Shown: positions 17,226-26,835 of the stretch, piece after piece | Position numbering within the stretch: the first letter of the stretch is position 1 | Layout of the letters: the number at the start of each line of letters is the position of its first letter | Source: Labrenzia sp. R4_2 | Lineage (GTDB): Bacteria; Pseudomonadota; Alphaproteobacteria; Rhizobiales; Stappiaceae | Assembly: GCF_017743865.1 (NCBI RefSeq) | Contig: NZ_JAGHRJ010000009.1 | Span: 87,032 to 151,031, forward strand | Direction: 5' to 3' | DNA length: 64,000 nucleotides | The notes under the pieces: model-generated | The model's input: only the letters and a program-made list of their open reading frames with translations | The model's database searches: none | What the model was told of the DNA's origin: nothing | Translations under genes and position numbers: made by a program

Positions 17226-18428
17226 TTACGGACGCAGCTGAAACCCGGTTCCCGGCGCCATCCCTTCGCGCATGAGCAAACGCCGGAAGGGGCCAATCTT
17301 GCCCGCCAGATACATTCCCGCGCTACGGGCGGCCTGAACGGGAAGGAAATCTGTCAAAAGGGAGCGGTTCAGCATATCGACCGCATTGGTCCGAGACCGG
17401 ATATCGGTCATCCGCTTGTGTTCAAAAGTTGTCAGGGCTTCCGGGCTACCGATGTCCTGTCCCTTCGCTTGAGCCGCTGCCACAGCCGATATCAAATCGG
17501 CAATGTCACGCATGGACAGGTTCAGGCCCTGCGCGCCAACTGGTGGAAAGACATGCGCCGTTTCCCCGACCAGAGCCAAACGATTTGAAATCACCGACTG
17601 GGCCGTCATGCCAGACAGGGGGAAGGTCTGCGGTTCGGAAATCACCGTGAACTTGCCGAGAATGGAGTGTGCCCGGTCTTCCAACTCCCGGGGGAGCAGC
17701 GTCTTGTCCATGGTTTTCAACCGGTCCGCGGTTTCTGCCGTCTCGACACAGACCAAAGAAGACTGCCGGCCGGGCAGCGGAACAAGCGTGAACGGTCCGG
17801 TTGGGGTGTGGAATTCGGTTGAAATACCGCCGTGTGGCAGCGTGTGCTCGAGATTGAGAACAAGGGCGGTCTGTGGATAAGACCAGCGCTTGACTTCTAT
17901 CCCGGCCGAAGTCCGCAGAAGCGAGTTACGGCCATCGGCTGCAACAGCGAGATCTGCAGAAACGGTTGTGCCGGTTTTTGTGGTGATAACGGCTCTTTCT
18001 CCGGAAAAAGCAGCGTTTTCAGCGAGGTCATCGACGCAAGTGAGGTTGTCCTCAGCGGAACAGGCGGCTGCCAGCACCTTGTTCAGTTCGGCGTTGATTA
18101 TGTTGTAGCCAAACTCTTCAACGCCAAGTTCTGCGCTTTCAAAAAGGGTTTCGGGCGAGCGGATCAGCCGTTTGGATCCATCGATCATGCGCATCGTTTT
18201 CAAGGGTTCTGCCGTAGGCAGAATGTTGTCCCAGACGCCGAGGCCTTTGAGCAGATCGATCGATTTTTGCCAGAGGGCTGTGGTCCGAGCATCTTGAGGT
18301 GCGTCAAAAGGGGCGACCAAAGCCGTTTTGATGCCGGTCTTCGCCAGGGCCAGCGCCGTGATCCGCCCAGACGGTCCACCACCGACAACAACTGCATCAC
18401 ACGAGATTTGTTTCTTCGCCCGGGCCAT
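17226..18428 (-). CDS. FAD-dependent UbiH/UbiL-family hydroxylase
   Basis: Probable aromatic-ring monooxygenase of ubiquinone biosynthesis; 400 residues, membrane-associated by family. The FAD dinucleotide motif VVVGGGPSGRITALALA is at residues 14-30. The second motif VAADGRNSLLR lies near 160, and the ubiH signature LVGETAHVFPPVGAQGLNLSMRD near 290. Alphaproteobacteria use UbiL or UbiH/UbiF variants for the C1, C5 and C6 hydroxylations; which position cannot be told from sequence alone. It is a single gene, divergent from the DUF2182 gene. Confidence 0.88.
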   Translation of the reverse strand: MARAKKQISCDAVVVGGGPSGRITALALAKTGIKTALVAPFDAPQDARTTALWQKSIDLLKGLGVWDNILPTAEPLKTMRMIDGSKRLIRSPETLFESAELGVEEFGYNIINAELNKVLAAACSAEDNLTCVDDLAENAAFSGERAVITTKTGTTVSADLAVAADGRNSLLRTSAGIEVKRWSYPQTALVLNLEHTLPHGGISTEFHTPTGPFTLVPLPGRQSSLVCVETAETADRLKTMDKTLLPRELEDRAHSILGKFTVISEPQTFPLSGMTAQSVISNRLALVGETAHVFPPVGAQGLNLSMRDIADLISAVAAAQAKGQDIGSPEALTTFEHKRMTDIRSRTNAVDMLNRSLLTDFLPVQAARSAGMYLAGKIGPFRRLLMREGMAPGTGFQLRP

Positions 18429-18643
18429 GATCGTTTCCGCACTTTAAGACTTGTTGCAACTTGCCTTACGATGTTGGGCTATACCTCAGAAAGATCAACG
18501 GGACCAAATCACGCAGGTCGGCAATTGGATCGTCAATGCGCCGACGGTGTGGTCGGCTCAATGAGAAATATCAATTCGTTGGGCTAAAATCCGCGGTAGG
18601 TTCTGCTCGAAATTGGCAATGAGTCCGGCCCAAGACAACACAT

Positions 18644-19570
18644 ATGACTGTTTTGCATTCTCCTGATGGCCTGAAACCGCAAATCGGCGAACCACAGCGT
18701 GGATGGCCGCTTGTTCTCTTGGTCGTCGCGGCACTGACAATGAGCGGCTGGTCGTATCTGATTGTTATGGTCGCAGCCATGGTTCCAAGCATGGACATGG
18801 CTGAAGCCGGCCCAGGTATGATTCTGTTCAATCAGTTCAATTTCATGCGCGGTTTGCCGGAAGAGGCCAGGGCAGCACTTGCAGCCCTTTGTTTGCCGGC
18901 CGGCGCAACGTTCGGCATGCCCAGCGTTGCGTTGACGGGTGTCGACATTGCCAAGATTTTTATGATGTGGGCCATGATGGCACTGGCCATGATGCTGCCG
19001 TCCGCGACGCCCATGGTGAAAGCCTTTCACCAGTATGTGTCTATTGAGGGCACTCAGACCAAATCAGTCTTTTCTGTAACCGTTTCCGTCGTGATTGGAT
19101 ATCTCGCTGTCTGGATCGGCTACGCGGTTGTTGCGACTACCGCGCAGGTTGGTTTGTCCAAGATCGGTGCGTTGTCCGACATGATGGCGCCGGTCAGCAT
19201 GGCGCTCACCACGTCTGTCTTGCTTGCCGCGGGCTTATATCAATTCACGCCTGCCAAGCGCGCCTGTCTAGAACGGTGCTGGTATCCCAGATGGTCCTTT
19301 GCCCGGAACCGAGGCGTTTATAGCGCCCAGTCTGCTTTTCGTGAGGGACTGGCACAGGGTTGGATCTGCCTTGGTTGCTGCTGGGCCGTCATGACGGTGA
19401 TGTTTGCGGTCGGGTTGATGAACATCCTTTGGATTGCATTGCTTGGCGCGGTAATGGCTTTGGAAAAAACATTTCCCAGCCGGGCTTTCCCAATTGGGAT
19501 CGGGGTATTTTTGCTGGTGTGGGGCGGTGCGCTTGCGCTTGGAATGGTTCTCGGCCAAGGCGCTTCTTAG
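18644..19570 (+). CDS. DUF2182 multi-pass membrane protein
   Basis: A 308-residue inner-membrane protein of the DUF2182 family (predicted metal-binding membrane protein). About seven transmembrane segments are visible. Hallmarks are the Met-rich MMWAMMALAMMLPSATPMVKAF near residue 110, the YQFTPAKRACLERCWYP loop near 205, and GWICLGCCWAVMTVMFAVGLMN near 245. The Met and Cys patterns suggest copper or another soft metal, but no function is established. DUF2182 genes often sit next to DUF1326; no such neighbour is seen here. ATG 18644 is the only plausible start. Confidence 0.82.
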   Translation: MTVLHSPDGLKPQIGEPQRGWPLVLLVVAALTMSGWSYLIVMVAAMVPSMDMAEAGPGMILFNQFNFMRGLPEEARAALAALCLPAGATFGMPSVALTGVDIAKIFMMWAMMALAMMLPSATPMVKAFHQYVSIEGTQTKSVFSVTVSVVIGYLAVWIGYAVVATTAQVGLSKIGALSDMMAPVSMALTTSVLLAAGLYQFTPAKRACLERCWYPRWSFARNRGVYSAQSAFREGLAQGWICLGCCWAVMTVMFAVGLMNILWIALLGAVMALEKTFPSRAFPIGIGVFLLVWGGALALGMVLGQGAS

Positions 19571-19752
19571 AAACATTGCAGTATGAAGTGTTTCTCTGCT
19601 TTTGCGGTTCACACTGTCATCGATTTGCAATACAAATAGAAGCTGTTGACTCCTTAGCAGTCTTATCAGGGCGAAGAATTGGGAGCCGCCGCGCCACGGA
19701 AAACAAATGCAACTCCGCGCGGATTTTATTGTTTAAACGAGGACCTAGGCCC

Positions 19753-20469
19753 GTGACGGACGTAACGCCTGGTAAAGTCGCGCCGGAACCCGCGCTGTTT
19801 TTGATCCATATACTGACAGCTTCCGGAGCCCCTATTGCGTTGATTGCGCTGCTTGCTGGTGCACAGGGCAAATGGGACGAGATGTTTGCCTGGCTTGGAC
19901 TGGCACTTTTCGTCGACGGTATTGATGGTCCACTTGCGCGCAAGTACAACATTGCGGAACGCCTGCCGCGCTGGTCGGGCGCGTCCCTCGATTTTGTCAT
20001 CGACTATGCCACTTATGTGTTCTTGCCCGCCTTTGCACTGTCCTGGAGCCTGATGCTCTCAAGCCCGTGGAACTGGATCTGCGGCGGCCTCGTTGTGTTC
20101 ACCGGTGCGCTCTACTTTGCCGACAACGGCATGAAAACACCGGACGGATCCTTCAAGGGGTTCCCGGCAGGCTGGAATATGGTGGTATTCGGTCTCATGG
20201 TGCTGTCGCCCTCCGAAGCCTTCACGATTGCCGCTGTCATCGTATGCTGTGTTCTCACATTTGCGCCGATCCGTTTTGTTCACCCGGTCCGCGTCAAACG
20301 CTGGCGCTGGCTGACCCTTCCAGTCACTCTTATCTGGATGGCGCTTGCTGCGCTCGCGATCTGGGATGGGATGGTGTTGAGCACTTGGGCAGCAGTCCTG
20401 TTTACAGCTGCGAGCCTTTATCTGTTCTCAGTGTCCGCGGTTCAGCAATTGATCGATCGTGTGGATTAA
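19753..20469 (+). CDS. pcs: Phosphatidylcholine synthase
   Basis: Condenses CDP-diacylglycerol with choline to form phosphatidylcholine in the inner membrane, a route typical of host-associated and marine Alphaproteobacteria. A 238-residue protein with about eight hydrophobic helices. The CDP-alcohol phosphotransferase motif DGIDGPLARKYN...WSGASLDFVIDYATYVFLPAFAL (near residues 55-100) has the Pcs-type spacing. The start is a GTG at 19753 with GAGG at 19739-19742; the open frame upstream to 19360 overlaps the DUF2182 gene and was rejected. Confidence 0.9.
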   Translation: MTDVTPGKVAPEPALFLIHILTASGAPIALIALLAGAQGKWDEMFAWLGLALFVDGIDGPLARKYNIAERLPRWSGASLDFVIDYATYVFLPAFALSWSLMLSSPWNWICGGLVVFTGALYFADNGMKTPDGSFKGFPAGWNMVVFGLMVLSPSEAFTIAAVIVCCVLTFAPIRFVHPVRVKRWRWLTLPVTLIWMALAALAIWDGMVLSTWAAVLFTAASLYLFSVSAVQQLIDRVD

Positions 20470-20512
20470 TCGGTCACTCAACCGGAACTTTTCCCGGCTC
20501 TAGCTTCTAATG

Positions 20513-20526
20513 CACTGTAAACAGTG
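20513..20526. promoter_or_regulatory. Inverted repeat between pcs and the quinone oxidoreductase gene
   Basis: CACTGT-AA-ACAGTG forms a 6-2-6 dyad 109 bases upstream of the oxidoreductase ATG. It could be an operator, possibly for the LysR regulator two genes on, but that link is only positional. Confidence 0.35.
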
Positions 20527-20634
20527 TGTTCTTCGTTTCGCGCTGGCATCGTTGCGACGGGCTGGATATGGTCTTTGCAAGGATCTGCACCTGTTGTTTG
20601 CGTGCAATCATGATGAAAATCTGTGGGAGTTGAT

Positions 20635-21612
20635 ATGGTACAGGCAATCCGCGTGCATGAGACAGGCAGTGCCGATGTTTTAACCTGGGAGCATGTTGAG
20701 GTGGGCGAGCCGGGCCCCGGTGAAGCGCGCATCCGGCACACGGCCATTGGCCTCAATTTTATTGACACCTATTTCCGGTCCGGCCTTTATCCGGCCCCCG
20801 ATGGGGTGCCGTTTATTCCAGGAAATGAAGGCGCGGGTATTGTTCAGACAGTCGGTGAGGGGGTGTCCCACATAAAGCCGGGTGACCGTGTGGCCTATGT
20901 CGGTCCGCTTGGCGCCTATGCTCAAGAGCGGATCATTCCGGCGGACCGTCTTGTTGTTATTCCAGATGCGATCGATGACAAAGCCGCGGCCGGCATGATG
21001 CTGAAAGGAATGACAGCCCAATATCTCCTCCGTCAAACCTTCAATGTTGGCCCGGAGACAACCCTTCTGTTTCATGCCGCAGCCGGGGGCGTCGGCCTGA
21101 TTGCCGGGCAATGGGCAGCTCATCTTGGGGCAACGGTGATTGGCACTGCAGGGTCGCAGGACAAAGTTGATCTGGCCAAGGCCAACGGCTACCAGCATGT
21201 CATCAACTACAGAACGGAAAACTTCGTCGAGCGGGTCAAGGAAATCACCGACGGCAAAGGGTGTGACGTTGTCTATGATTCTGTGGGCAAGGACACCTAT
21301 CCGGGATCGCTGGATTGCCTGAAGCCCCGCGGCCTGTGGGTCAGCTTCGGTCAGTCCTCCGGCCCGATCCAGGACTTCAATCTTGCTTTGCTTGCGCAAA
21401 AGGGATCGCTGTTTGCCACCCGGCCAACACTCTTCAGCTATATCGCGACCCGCGAACAGCTGGAGATGACGTCCGGCGATCTGTTTGATGTCGTCTCTAA
21501 GGGCGTTGTGAAGATCGCGGTCAATCAGGAGTACCGCTTAGCGGACGCCGTCCAGGCGCACTTCGATCTGGAAGGCCGGAAAACCACCGGCACGACGGTT
21601 CTGATCCCGTAA
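20635..21612 (+). CDS. NADPH:quinone oxidoreductase (zeta-crystallin type, MDR family)
   Basis: A 325-residue medium-chain dehydrogenase/reductase without zinc site. The opening VQAIRVHETGSADVLTWEHVEVGEPGPGEARIRHTAIGLNFIDTYFRSGLYP is characteristic of QOR. The NADPH-binding AAAGGVGLIAGQWAAHLGATVIGT lies near residue 150. It catalyses one- or two-electron quinone reduction or related detoxification; the substrate is not deducible. ATG 20635 has GGGAG at 20625-20629, better than the GTG at 20623. The LysR gene starts 12 bases downstream, so the pair may be co-transcribed. Confidence 0.92.
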   Translation: MVQAIRVHETGSADVLTWEHVEVGEPGPGEARIRHTAIGLNFIDTYFRSGLYPAPDGVPFIPGNEGAGIVQTVGEGVSHIKPGDRVAYVGPLGAYAQERIIPADRLVVIPDAIDDKAAAGMMLKGMTAQYLLRQTFNVGPETTLLFHAAAGGVGLIAGQWAAHLGATVIGTAGSQDKVDLAKANGYQHVINYRTENFVERVKEITDGKGCDVVYDSVGKDTYPGSLDCLKPRGLWVSFGQSSGPIQDFNLALLAQKGSLFATRPTLFSYIATREQLEMTSGDLFDVVSKGVVKIAVNQEYRLADAVQAHFDLEGRKTTGTTVLIP

Positions 21613-21624
21613 GGACGGTTGAGA

Positions 21625-22575
21625 ATGCGTTCAGCGCGCGCACAGGAGCTGGCCCGGAACCTCTACAGCCCGGCGATGCGGTATTTTCTCGCCGCTGCCG
21701 AAGCTGGATCTATCCGGGCCGCATCGCGCGAGCTGAATGTTGCTTCATCCGCAGTCAACCGGCAAATCCTATGGCTTGAAGAAGCGCTTGGCCTGCAGCT
21801 CTTTGAGCGCGTAGGCCGGCGGATGCGGTTGTCTCAGGCCGGCGAGGTGCTGCTGGCGCACATACGGCGGACCTATTCGGACTTCGAAGGCACAGTTGCT
21901 GAACTGGACGCGTTGAAAGGTTTGCGGCGTGGCACTGTGTCGATTGCCTCGGTCGAAAGTGTTGCCGAACGGCTTTTACCAGCGGTTATCAGTTCGTTCC
22001 GCCGGACGTATCCGGGCATTCATGTCAACGTCTCGGTTTCCTCTTCGCAGGAAGCGGCCAGGAAAGTAGAAGCGGCCGAAGCGGATGTCGGGTTCACCTT
22101 TGACCCACCTGATATGTCGACCCTGACCGCGGCCTTCCATCATGATCTGGTAATTGGCGCGGTGATGGCCCCCAACCATCCTCTGGCGGACGAAAACGGA
22201 CTGAGTCTTGCCGACTGTCTCCGCTATCCGGTTGCCCTTCCGGCAGAAGGTTTGTCGATCCGGGCCCGAATTGATGTCATCCGGAGCCGAATTCCTAGTG
22301 CATCCATGACCTATGTTGAGGCGAATTCCTTGCGGTTGATGCGAGCGTTGGCGCGGGATGAGAACGTGATTGGCTTTCAAACGCAGATCGGCTGCGAAGA
22401 AGATATTGAAGCCGGGCATTTGATCTTTAAGCCTTTGAAAGATGTACCTCTTCAGGCAGATCGTCTTTGTGTGGTAACGTCGTCTTTGCGCGCTTTGGCA
22501 TTGGCCCCGGCGATGTTTTTCGATCACGCAGTGTTCGCCTTGAAAGAGCGGCTAGCATCCATTGATGCCAATTAG
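21625..22575 (+). CDS. LysR-type transcriptional regulator
   Basis: A 316-residue activator/repressor. The N-terminal winged helix-turn-helix (MRYFLAAAEAGSIRAASRELNVASSAVNRQILWLEEALGLQLFERVGRRMRLSQAG) is followed by a periplasmic-binding-type effector domain. ATG 21625 follows AAGGA at 21611-21615. It lies directly upstream of uraH and the xdh genes in the same direction, 101 bases away. Control of purine catabolism is likely from context, but LysR genes usually act on a divergent target, so this arrangement does not prove it. Confidence 0.88.
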   Translation: MRSARAQELARNLYSPAMRYFLAAAEAGSIRAASRELNVASSAVNRQILWLEEALGLQLFERVGRRMRLSQAGEVLLAHIRRTYSDFEGTVAELDALKGLRRGTVSIASVESVAERLLPAVISSFRRTYPGIHVNVSVSSSQEAARKVEAAEADVGFTFDPPDMSTLTAAFHHDLVIGAVMAPNHPLADENGLSLADCLRYPVALPAEGLSIRARIDVIRSRIPSASMTYVEANSLRLMRALARDENVIGFQTQIGCEEDIEAGHLIFKPLKDVPLQADRLCVVTSSLRALALAPAMFFDHAVFALKERLASIDAN

Positions 22576-22676
22576 GCACCATTAAGTACGCAAATGAGCG
22601 CTTTGGATCTGCGTCTATTTCAGGCACATTTTTAATCTGATGGTTTTTGCGGCACTGCCGCAAGAGGGAGAGACTG

Positions 22677-23027
22677 ATGGGGCGTTTGACAACACACGTT
22701 CTGGATACCGTTTTGGGGGTCCCTGCAAAGGGCCTCAAGATAGAGCTTTGGTCTGCGAACGATGCGCCGGCTCATATTTCAAGCCATGTGACCAACGACG
22801 ACGGCCGGGTCGACGGTGCAATTCTCACCGACGATGTGTTTGAAACCGGAACCTACGAGCTCCGCTTCCATGCAGGTGAATATCTGAACCGCACCAATCA
22901 AACCCTCCCGGATCCGCTCTTTCTGGATGTCGTTCCAATCCGCTTCGGAATCGCCGACGCAAACGCGCACTACCATGTGCCGTTGTTGCTTTCGCCGTTC
23001 GGCTATTCAACCTATCGGGGGAGTTGA
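22677..23027 (+). CDS. uraH: 5-hydroxyisourate hydrolase
   Basis: Hydrolyses 5-hydroxyisourate to OHCU in urate breakdown. A 116-residue transthyretin-related protein with the conserved TTHVLDTVLGVPAKG start and the diagnostic C-terminal tetrapeptide YRGS. ATG 22677 has GAGGGAG at 22663-22669. It is followed after three bases by xdhA, forming a purine-catabolism operon. Urate oxidase, OHCU decarboxylase and allantoinase are not in this window. Confidence 0.95.
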   Translation: MGRLTTHVLDTVLGVPAKGLKIELWSANDAPAHISSHVTNDDGRVDGAILTDDVFETGTYELRFHAGEYLNRTNQTLPDPLFLDVVPIRFGIADANAHYHVPLLLSPFGYSTYRGS

Positions 23028-23030
23028 GGG

Positions 23031-24512
23031 ATGCGGGACACGATCCGTTTCATCAAAGGCGGTGAAATTGTCGAGCTCCACGATGTCGGGCCGACCGAGA
23101 CACTTCTTGACTATTTACGGCTCCGCCGAAAGGAAACCGGCACGAAGGAAGGGTGCGGAGAGGGCGATTGCGGCGCCTGCACTGTCGCGCTTGGCCGGGT
23201 CATAGATGGCAAGCTGACTTATCAGCCTGTGAACAGCTGCATTCAACTCTTGGGTATGGTCGACGGCGCTGAACTGGTGACCGTGGAAGATCTTGTTCAG
23301 GACAAGCGACTGCACCCGGTTCAGCAGACCATGATGGACCTTCACGGGTCGCAATGCGGGTTCTGTACACCGGGTTTCATCATGACTCTGTTCACCCTGT
23401 ATCACGCGGAAGGCGAGGCGAAATCCCGCAAGACGGTCACGGAATGGCTTGCCGGAAACCTTTGCCGGTGCACGGGATATCGCCCGATTGTCGATGCGGC
23501 ACTGGAAGCCTGTTTCAACGTTGCGGATGACGCCTTTACTTGGCGGTCGAACGAAACCCGTGAGCAACTGAAGAAACTCGCAGACAGCCGCGATATTTTC
23601 CTTGGAACCAGTGAACGGTTCTTCTCCTCGCCGGCGTCTTTGGATGGCCTGGCAGCGCTGTACGGTCAGCATCCGGATGCCACCCTGGTCTCGGGCGCGA
23701 CCGATGTTGGGCTCTGGATTACAAAACACCTCCGCGATCTTCCCAAAACCATCTGGCTCGGCCGGATCGAGGGCCTGGACAGAGTCGAGGAAAGCGAATC
23801 CGGTATTTTGATGGGGGCGACGGCGACCTTTGCGGCAACTGAGGCCGCGATGACGCGGATCTCACCGGATCTGGGCGAACTCTGGAAGCGGATTGGGTCC
23901 AAACAGGTTCGCGCGTCCGGAACGGTTGGCGGCAACATTGCCAACGGATCGCCGATCGGAGATTCGCCTCCAGCGCTCATTGCACTTGGCGCCACTTTGG
24001 AGCTTCAGTCAGCAGATACTGATCGCGCTCTGGCATTGGAAGACTTCTTCATCGACTACGGAAAACAGGATCGTCTGCCCGGGGAATTCGTGACCGGGCT
24101 GTTTGTTCCGCGCCCCTCCGCCAATCAGGTCTTTCACTGCTATAAAATTTCAAAGCGCTTCGACCAGGATATCTCATCCGTCATGGCCGCCTTCCGGTTC
24201 ACCATTGTTGATGGCCGGATCATCGATGCTCGGATCGCCTATGGCGGCATGGCCGGAACACCGAAGCGGGCCAGCGGAGCAGAAGCGGCATTGAAAGGAG
24301 CGATCCTGGAGGATGCATCGACCTGGGCGGCCGCCATTGACGCACTCAATACCGACTTCACGCCATTGACGGATATGCGGGCAAGCGCGGAATACCGCAT
24401 GGAAACGGCGCGGGCCTTGCTCGCGAAAGCCTTGATGGAAACCGATGGGACAGCAGCGGAAAGCGTCCGCGTTCTGGCAAAGCGGGAGGCAGATCATGAC
24501 CGCGCCGCTTGA
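23031..24512 (+). CDS. xdhA: Xanthine dehydrogenase, small (FeS/FAD) subunit
   Basis: The electron-transfer subunit of molybdenum-dependent xanthine dehydrogenase, 493 residues. The N-terminal plant-type 2Fe-2S domain has GCGEGDCGACTVAL near 40-55. The helical second cluster domain has QCGFCTPGF and NLCRCTGY near 105-150. The FAD-binding middle (GATDVGLWITK, GGNIANGSPIGDSPPALIALGA) and a CO-dehydrogenase-flavoprotein C-terminal part follow. It overlaps xdhB by 17 bases. Confidence 0.97.
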   Translation: MRDTIRFIKGGEIVELHDVGPTETLLDYLRLRRKETGTKEGCGEGDCGACTVALGRVIDGKLTYQPVNSCIQLLGMVDGAELVTVEDLVQDKRLHPVQQTMMDLHGSQCGFCTPGFIMTLFTLYHAEGEAKSRKTVTEWLAGNLCRCTGYRPIVDAALEACFNVADDAFTWRSNETREQLKKLADSRDIFLGTSERFFSSPASLDGLAALYGQHPDATLVSGATDVGLWITKHLRDLPKTIWLGRIEGLDRVEESESGILMGATATFAATEAAMTRISPDLGELWKRIGSKQVRASGTVGGNIANGSPIGDSPPALIALGATLELQSADTDRALALEDFFIDYGKQDRLPGEFVTGLFVPRPSANQVFHCYKISKRFDQDISSVMAAFRFTIVDGRIIDARIAYGGMAGTPKRASGAEAALKGAILEDASTWAAAIDALNTDFTPLTDMRASAEYRMETARALLAKALMETDGTAAESVRVLAKREADHDRAA

Positions 24513-26835
24513 TCAGAGCAAAGTGACCGCCCCGCTGAAGCACGTGCGGAAACCATTGGCCCATGACAGTGCAGAAATGCATGTCACGGGTACAGCACCT
24601 TACATTGATGATCTGACGGAGGCCGTTGGTACGCTGCATGTCGTTCCGGGCTGGGCGCGGTCTGCAGTCCGCGGCAAGATCAGTTCCATCGATCTGACGG
24701 ATGTGAGCGCAAGCGACGGTGTCGTTGCCGTGCTGACATCTGACGATATTCCGGGAACCAACGATTGTTCGTCCGGCTTTGGCGATGATCCGGTTCTGGC
24801 AGACGGTGAAATCCTGTTTTACGGCCAGGTTGTCTTTGCCGTTGTGGCCGAGACGCGGGATCAGGCGCGCAAGGCAACCCTGAAAGCCAGAATCGAGGTC
24901 GCACCGATCCCACCAATCCTGACGCAGGAAGACGCGGAAGCTGCTGAAACAATGGTGCTGCCGGACTACCAGTTCCGGCGCGGGTCCCCTGAAACAGGCA
25001 TGACAGCGGCAGAAGAGGTCTTGTCCGGCTCGTTCCGCATTGGTGGGCAGGAGCACTTCTACCTGGAAGGCCAGATCGCCATGGCCGTGCCGCAGGAAGC
25101 AGGCGGCATGCTGGTGCATACGTCGACCCAGCACCCGACGGAAGTGCAGCACACCGTGGCAAAAGTTCTTGGCGTCCCGGATGCCTTGGTCACCGCGGAA
25201 GTCCGGCGCATGGGCGGTGGCTTTGGCGGCAAGGAATCCCAGGCGAACCAATGGGCGAGCTTGGCCGCGCTTGCCGCTCACGCTACAGGCCGGGCATGCA
25301 AGGTTCGCCTTGACCGCGATGATGACATGATCATGACCGGCAAGCGGCATGACTTCCGCGTTGACTGGACCGTTGGACACGATGGTACGGGCAAGATCCG
25401 CGCGGTCGATATGGAGTTTCTAGCCCGGTGTGGCTACTCGGTCGATCTGTCCCTTGGTGTGAACGACCGCACGCTGTTTCATGCGGATTCCAGTTATTTC
25501 TATCCAGACGCAGCCATCCGGTCCCGGCGTCTGAAAACAGACACGTGTTCAAACACTGCATTCCGCGGGTTTGGCGGGCCGCAAGGTATGTTGGCGGCAG
25601 AACGCATGATTGATGCGATTGCCATCAAAACCGGCCGGGATCCGCTGGATATTCGCAAGCTGAACTTTTATGACGGCGAGCGCAATATAACACCCTACGG
25701 CATGCCGGTCGAAGAATATGCGGTGATGCATGATCTCATCGCCCAGCTGGAGGAGACCTCTGATTACTGGTCCCGGCGGGATGATGTCCGTGATTTCAAT
25801 GCTGTAAATGCCGTCCTGAAAAAGGGGCTGGCCCTGACGCCAGTGAAATTCGGCATTTCCTTCACGCTGAAACACCTCAACCAGGCTGGCGCGCTGGTCC
25901 ACCTTTACACCGACGGTTCGGTTCATTTGAACCACGGCGGCACCGAGATGGGGCAGGGGCTCTATCAGAAGGTTGCCCAGGTTGTTGCCGAAGAATTTGG
26001 CGTGACACTAGAGAAGGTGCGGATCACCGCAACCAACACCTCAAAGGTACCGAACACCGGCCCGACAGCGGCGTCTTCCGGGACCGACCTGAATGCCATG
26101 GCCGCAAAACTTGCAGCGCAGGAAATCAAGGGCCGCTTGATCTCGTTCCTCTGCGAACAGCACCAATGCGGTCCGGAAGCCATTCATTTCGGAGACAACA
26201 AGGTCCTCATTGGCGATCAGAGTTTCACTCTGGCGGAAGTTGCCAAACAGGCGCACATGGCACGGATCCAGATGTCCCACGCCGGGTTTTACGCGACGCC
26301 CGGCATTACCTGGGATCGGGAAAGCGTAACCGGCCGGCCGTTTTATTACTTCGCCTTTGGCGGCGCCTGCGCTGAGGTCACCATCGACACCATGACCGGT
26401 GAAATGACGGTCGACCGGGTCGATATCCTTCACGATGTCGGACATTCACTGAACCCTGCGATTGATCTCGGCCAGATTGAGGGCGGGTTTGTGCAAGGCA
26501 TGGGCTGGCTGACCACTGAAGAACTGGTCTGGGATGAAAAGGGCCGGCTGCGCACCCATGCCCCGTCGACTTACAAGATCCCGACGGCGTCGGACATTCC
26601 AGAGGAGTTCAACGTCAGCCTCTATGACGGCAACGGCAATCCTCAGGAGACTGTCTACCGGTCCAAGGCTGTCGGCGAGCCACCGGTGATGCTGGCAAAT
26701 GCTGTCTTCTGCGCCATCAATGACGCGGTGGCGAGCATCGCGCCAGGCCAAATCCCAAATCTTGATGCGCCGGCAACGCCCGAAGCGATCATGAAGGCAG
26801 TCCGGGGTTTGCGCTCCCGAAAGGTCTCGTCATGA
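24496..26835 (+). CDS. xdhB: Xanthine dehydrogenase, large (molybdopterin) subunit
   Basis: Catalytic subunit that hydroxylates hypoxanthine and xanthine to urate; 779 residues. Moco-binding segments are visible: MGGGFGGKESQ, AFRGFGGPQG, GTEMGQGLYQK and the catalytic Glu loop VGEPPVMLANAV near the C-terminus. The frame is open from 24445, but ATG 24496 has GGGAGG at 24484-24489. It ends in an ATGA overlap with xdhC, implying tight coupling of enzyme and chaperone synthesis. Confidence 0.97.
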   Translation: MTAPLDQSKVTAPLKHVRKPLAHDSAEMHVTGTAPYIDDLTEAVGTLHVVPGWARSAVRGKISSIDLTDVSASDGVVAVLTSDDIPGTNDCSSGFGDDPVLADGEILFYGQVVFAVVAETRDQARKATLKARIEVAPIPPILTQEDAEAAETMVLPDYQFRRGSPETGMTAAEEVLSGSFRIGGQEHFYLEGQIAMAVPQEAGGMLVHTSTQHPTEVQHTVAKVLGVPDALVTAEVRRMGGGFGGKESQANQWASLAALAAHATGRACKVRLDRDDDMIMTGKRHDFRVDWTVGHDGTGKIRAVDMEFLARCGYSVDLSLGVNDRTLFHADSSYFYPDAAIRSRRLKTDTCSNTAFRGFGGPQGMLAAERMIDAIAIKTGRDPLDIRKLNFYDGERNITPYGMPVEEYAVMHDLIAQLEETSDYWSRRDDVRDFNAVNAVLKKGLALTPVKFGISFTLKHLNQAGALVHLYTDGSVHLNHGGTEMGQGLYQKVAQVVAEEFGVTLEKVRITATNTSKVPNTGPTAASSGTDLNAMAAKLAAQEIKGRLISFLCEQHQCGPEAIHFGDNKVLIGDQSFTLAEVAKQAHMARIQMSHAGFYATPGITWDRESVTGRPFYYFAFGGACAEVTIDTMTGEMTVDRVDILHDVGHSLNPAIDLGQIEGGFVQGMGWLTTEELVWDEKGRLRTHAPSTYKIPTASDIPEEFNVSLYDGNGNPQETVYRSKAVGEPPVMLANAVFCAINDAVASIAPGQIPNLDAPATPEAIMKAVRGLRSRKVSS

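Noticed and set aside
24358..25380. 340-codon frame antisense to xdhA/xdhB
   Set aside because: Spans the xdhA-xdhB junction on the opposite strand and has no plausible start or domain.
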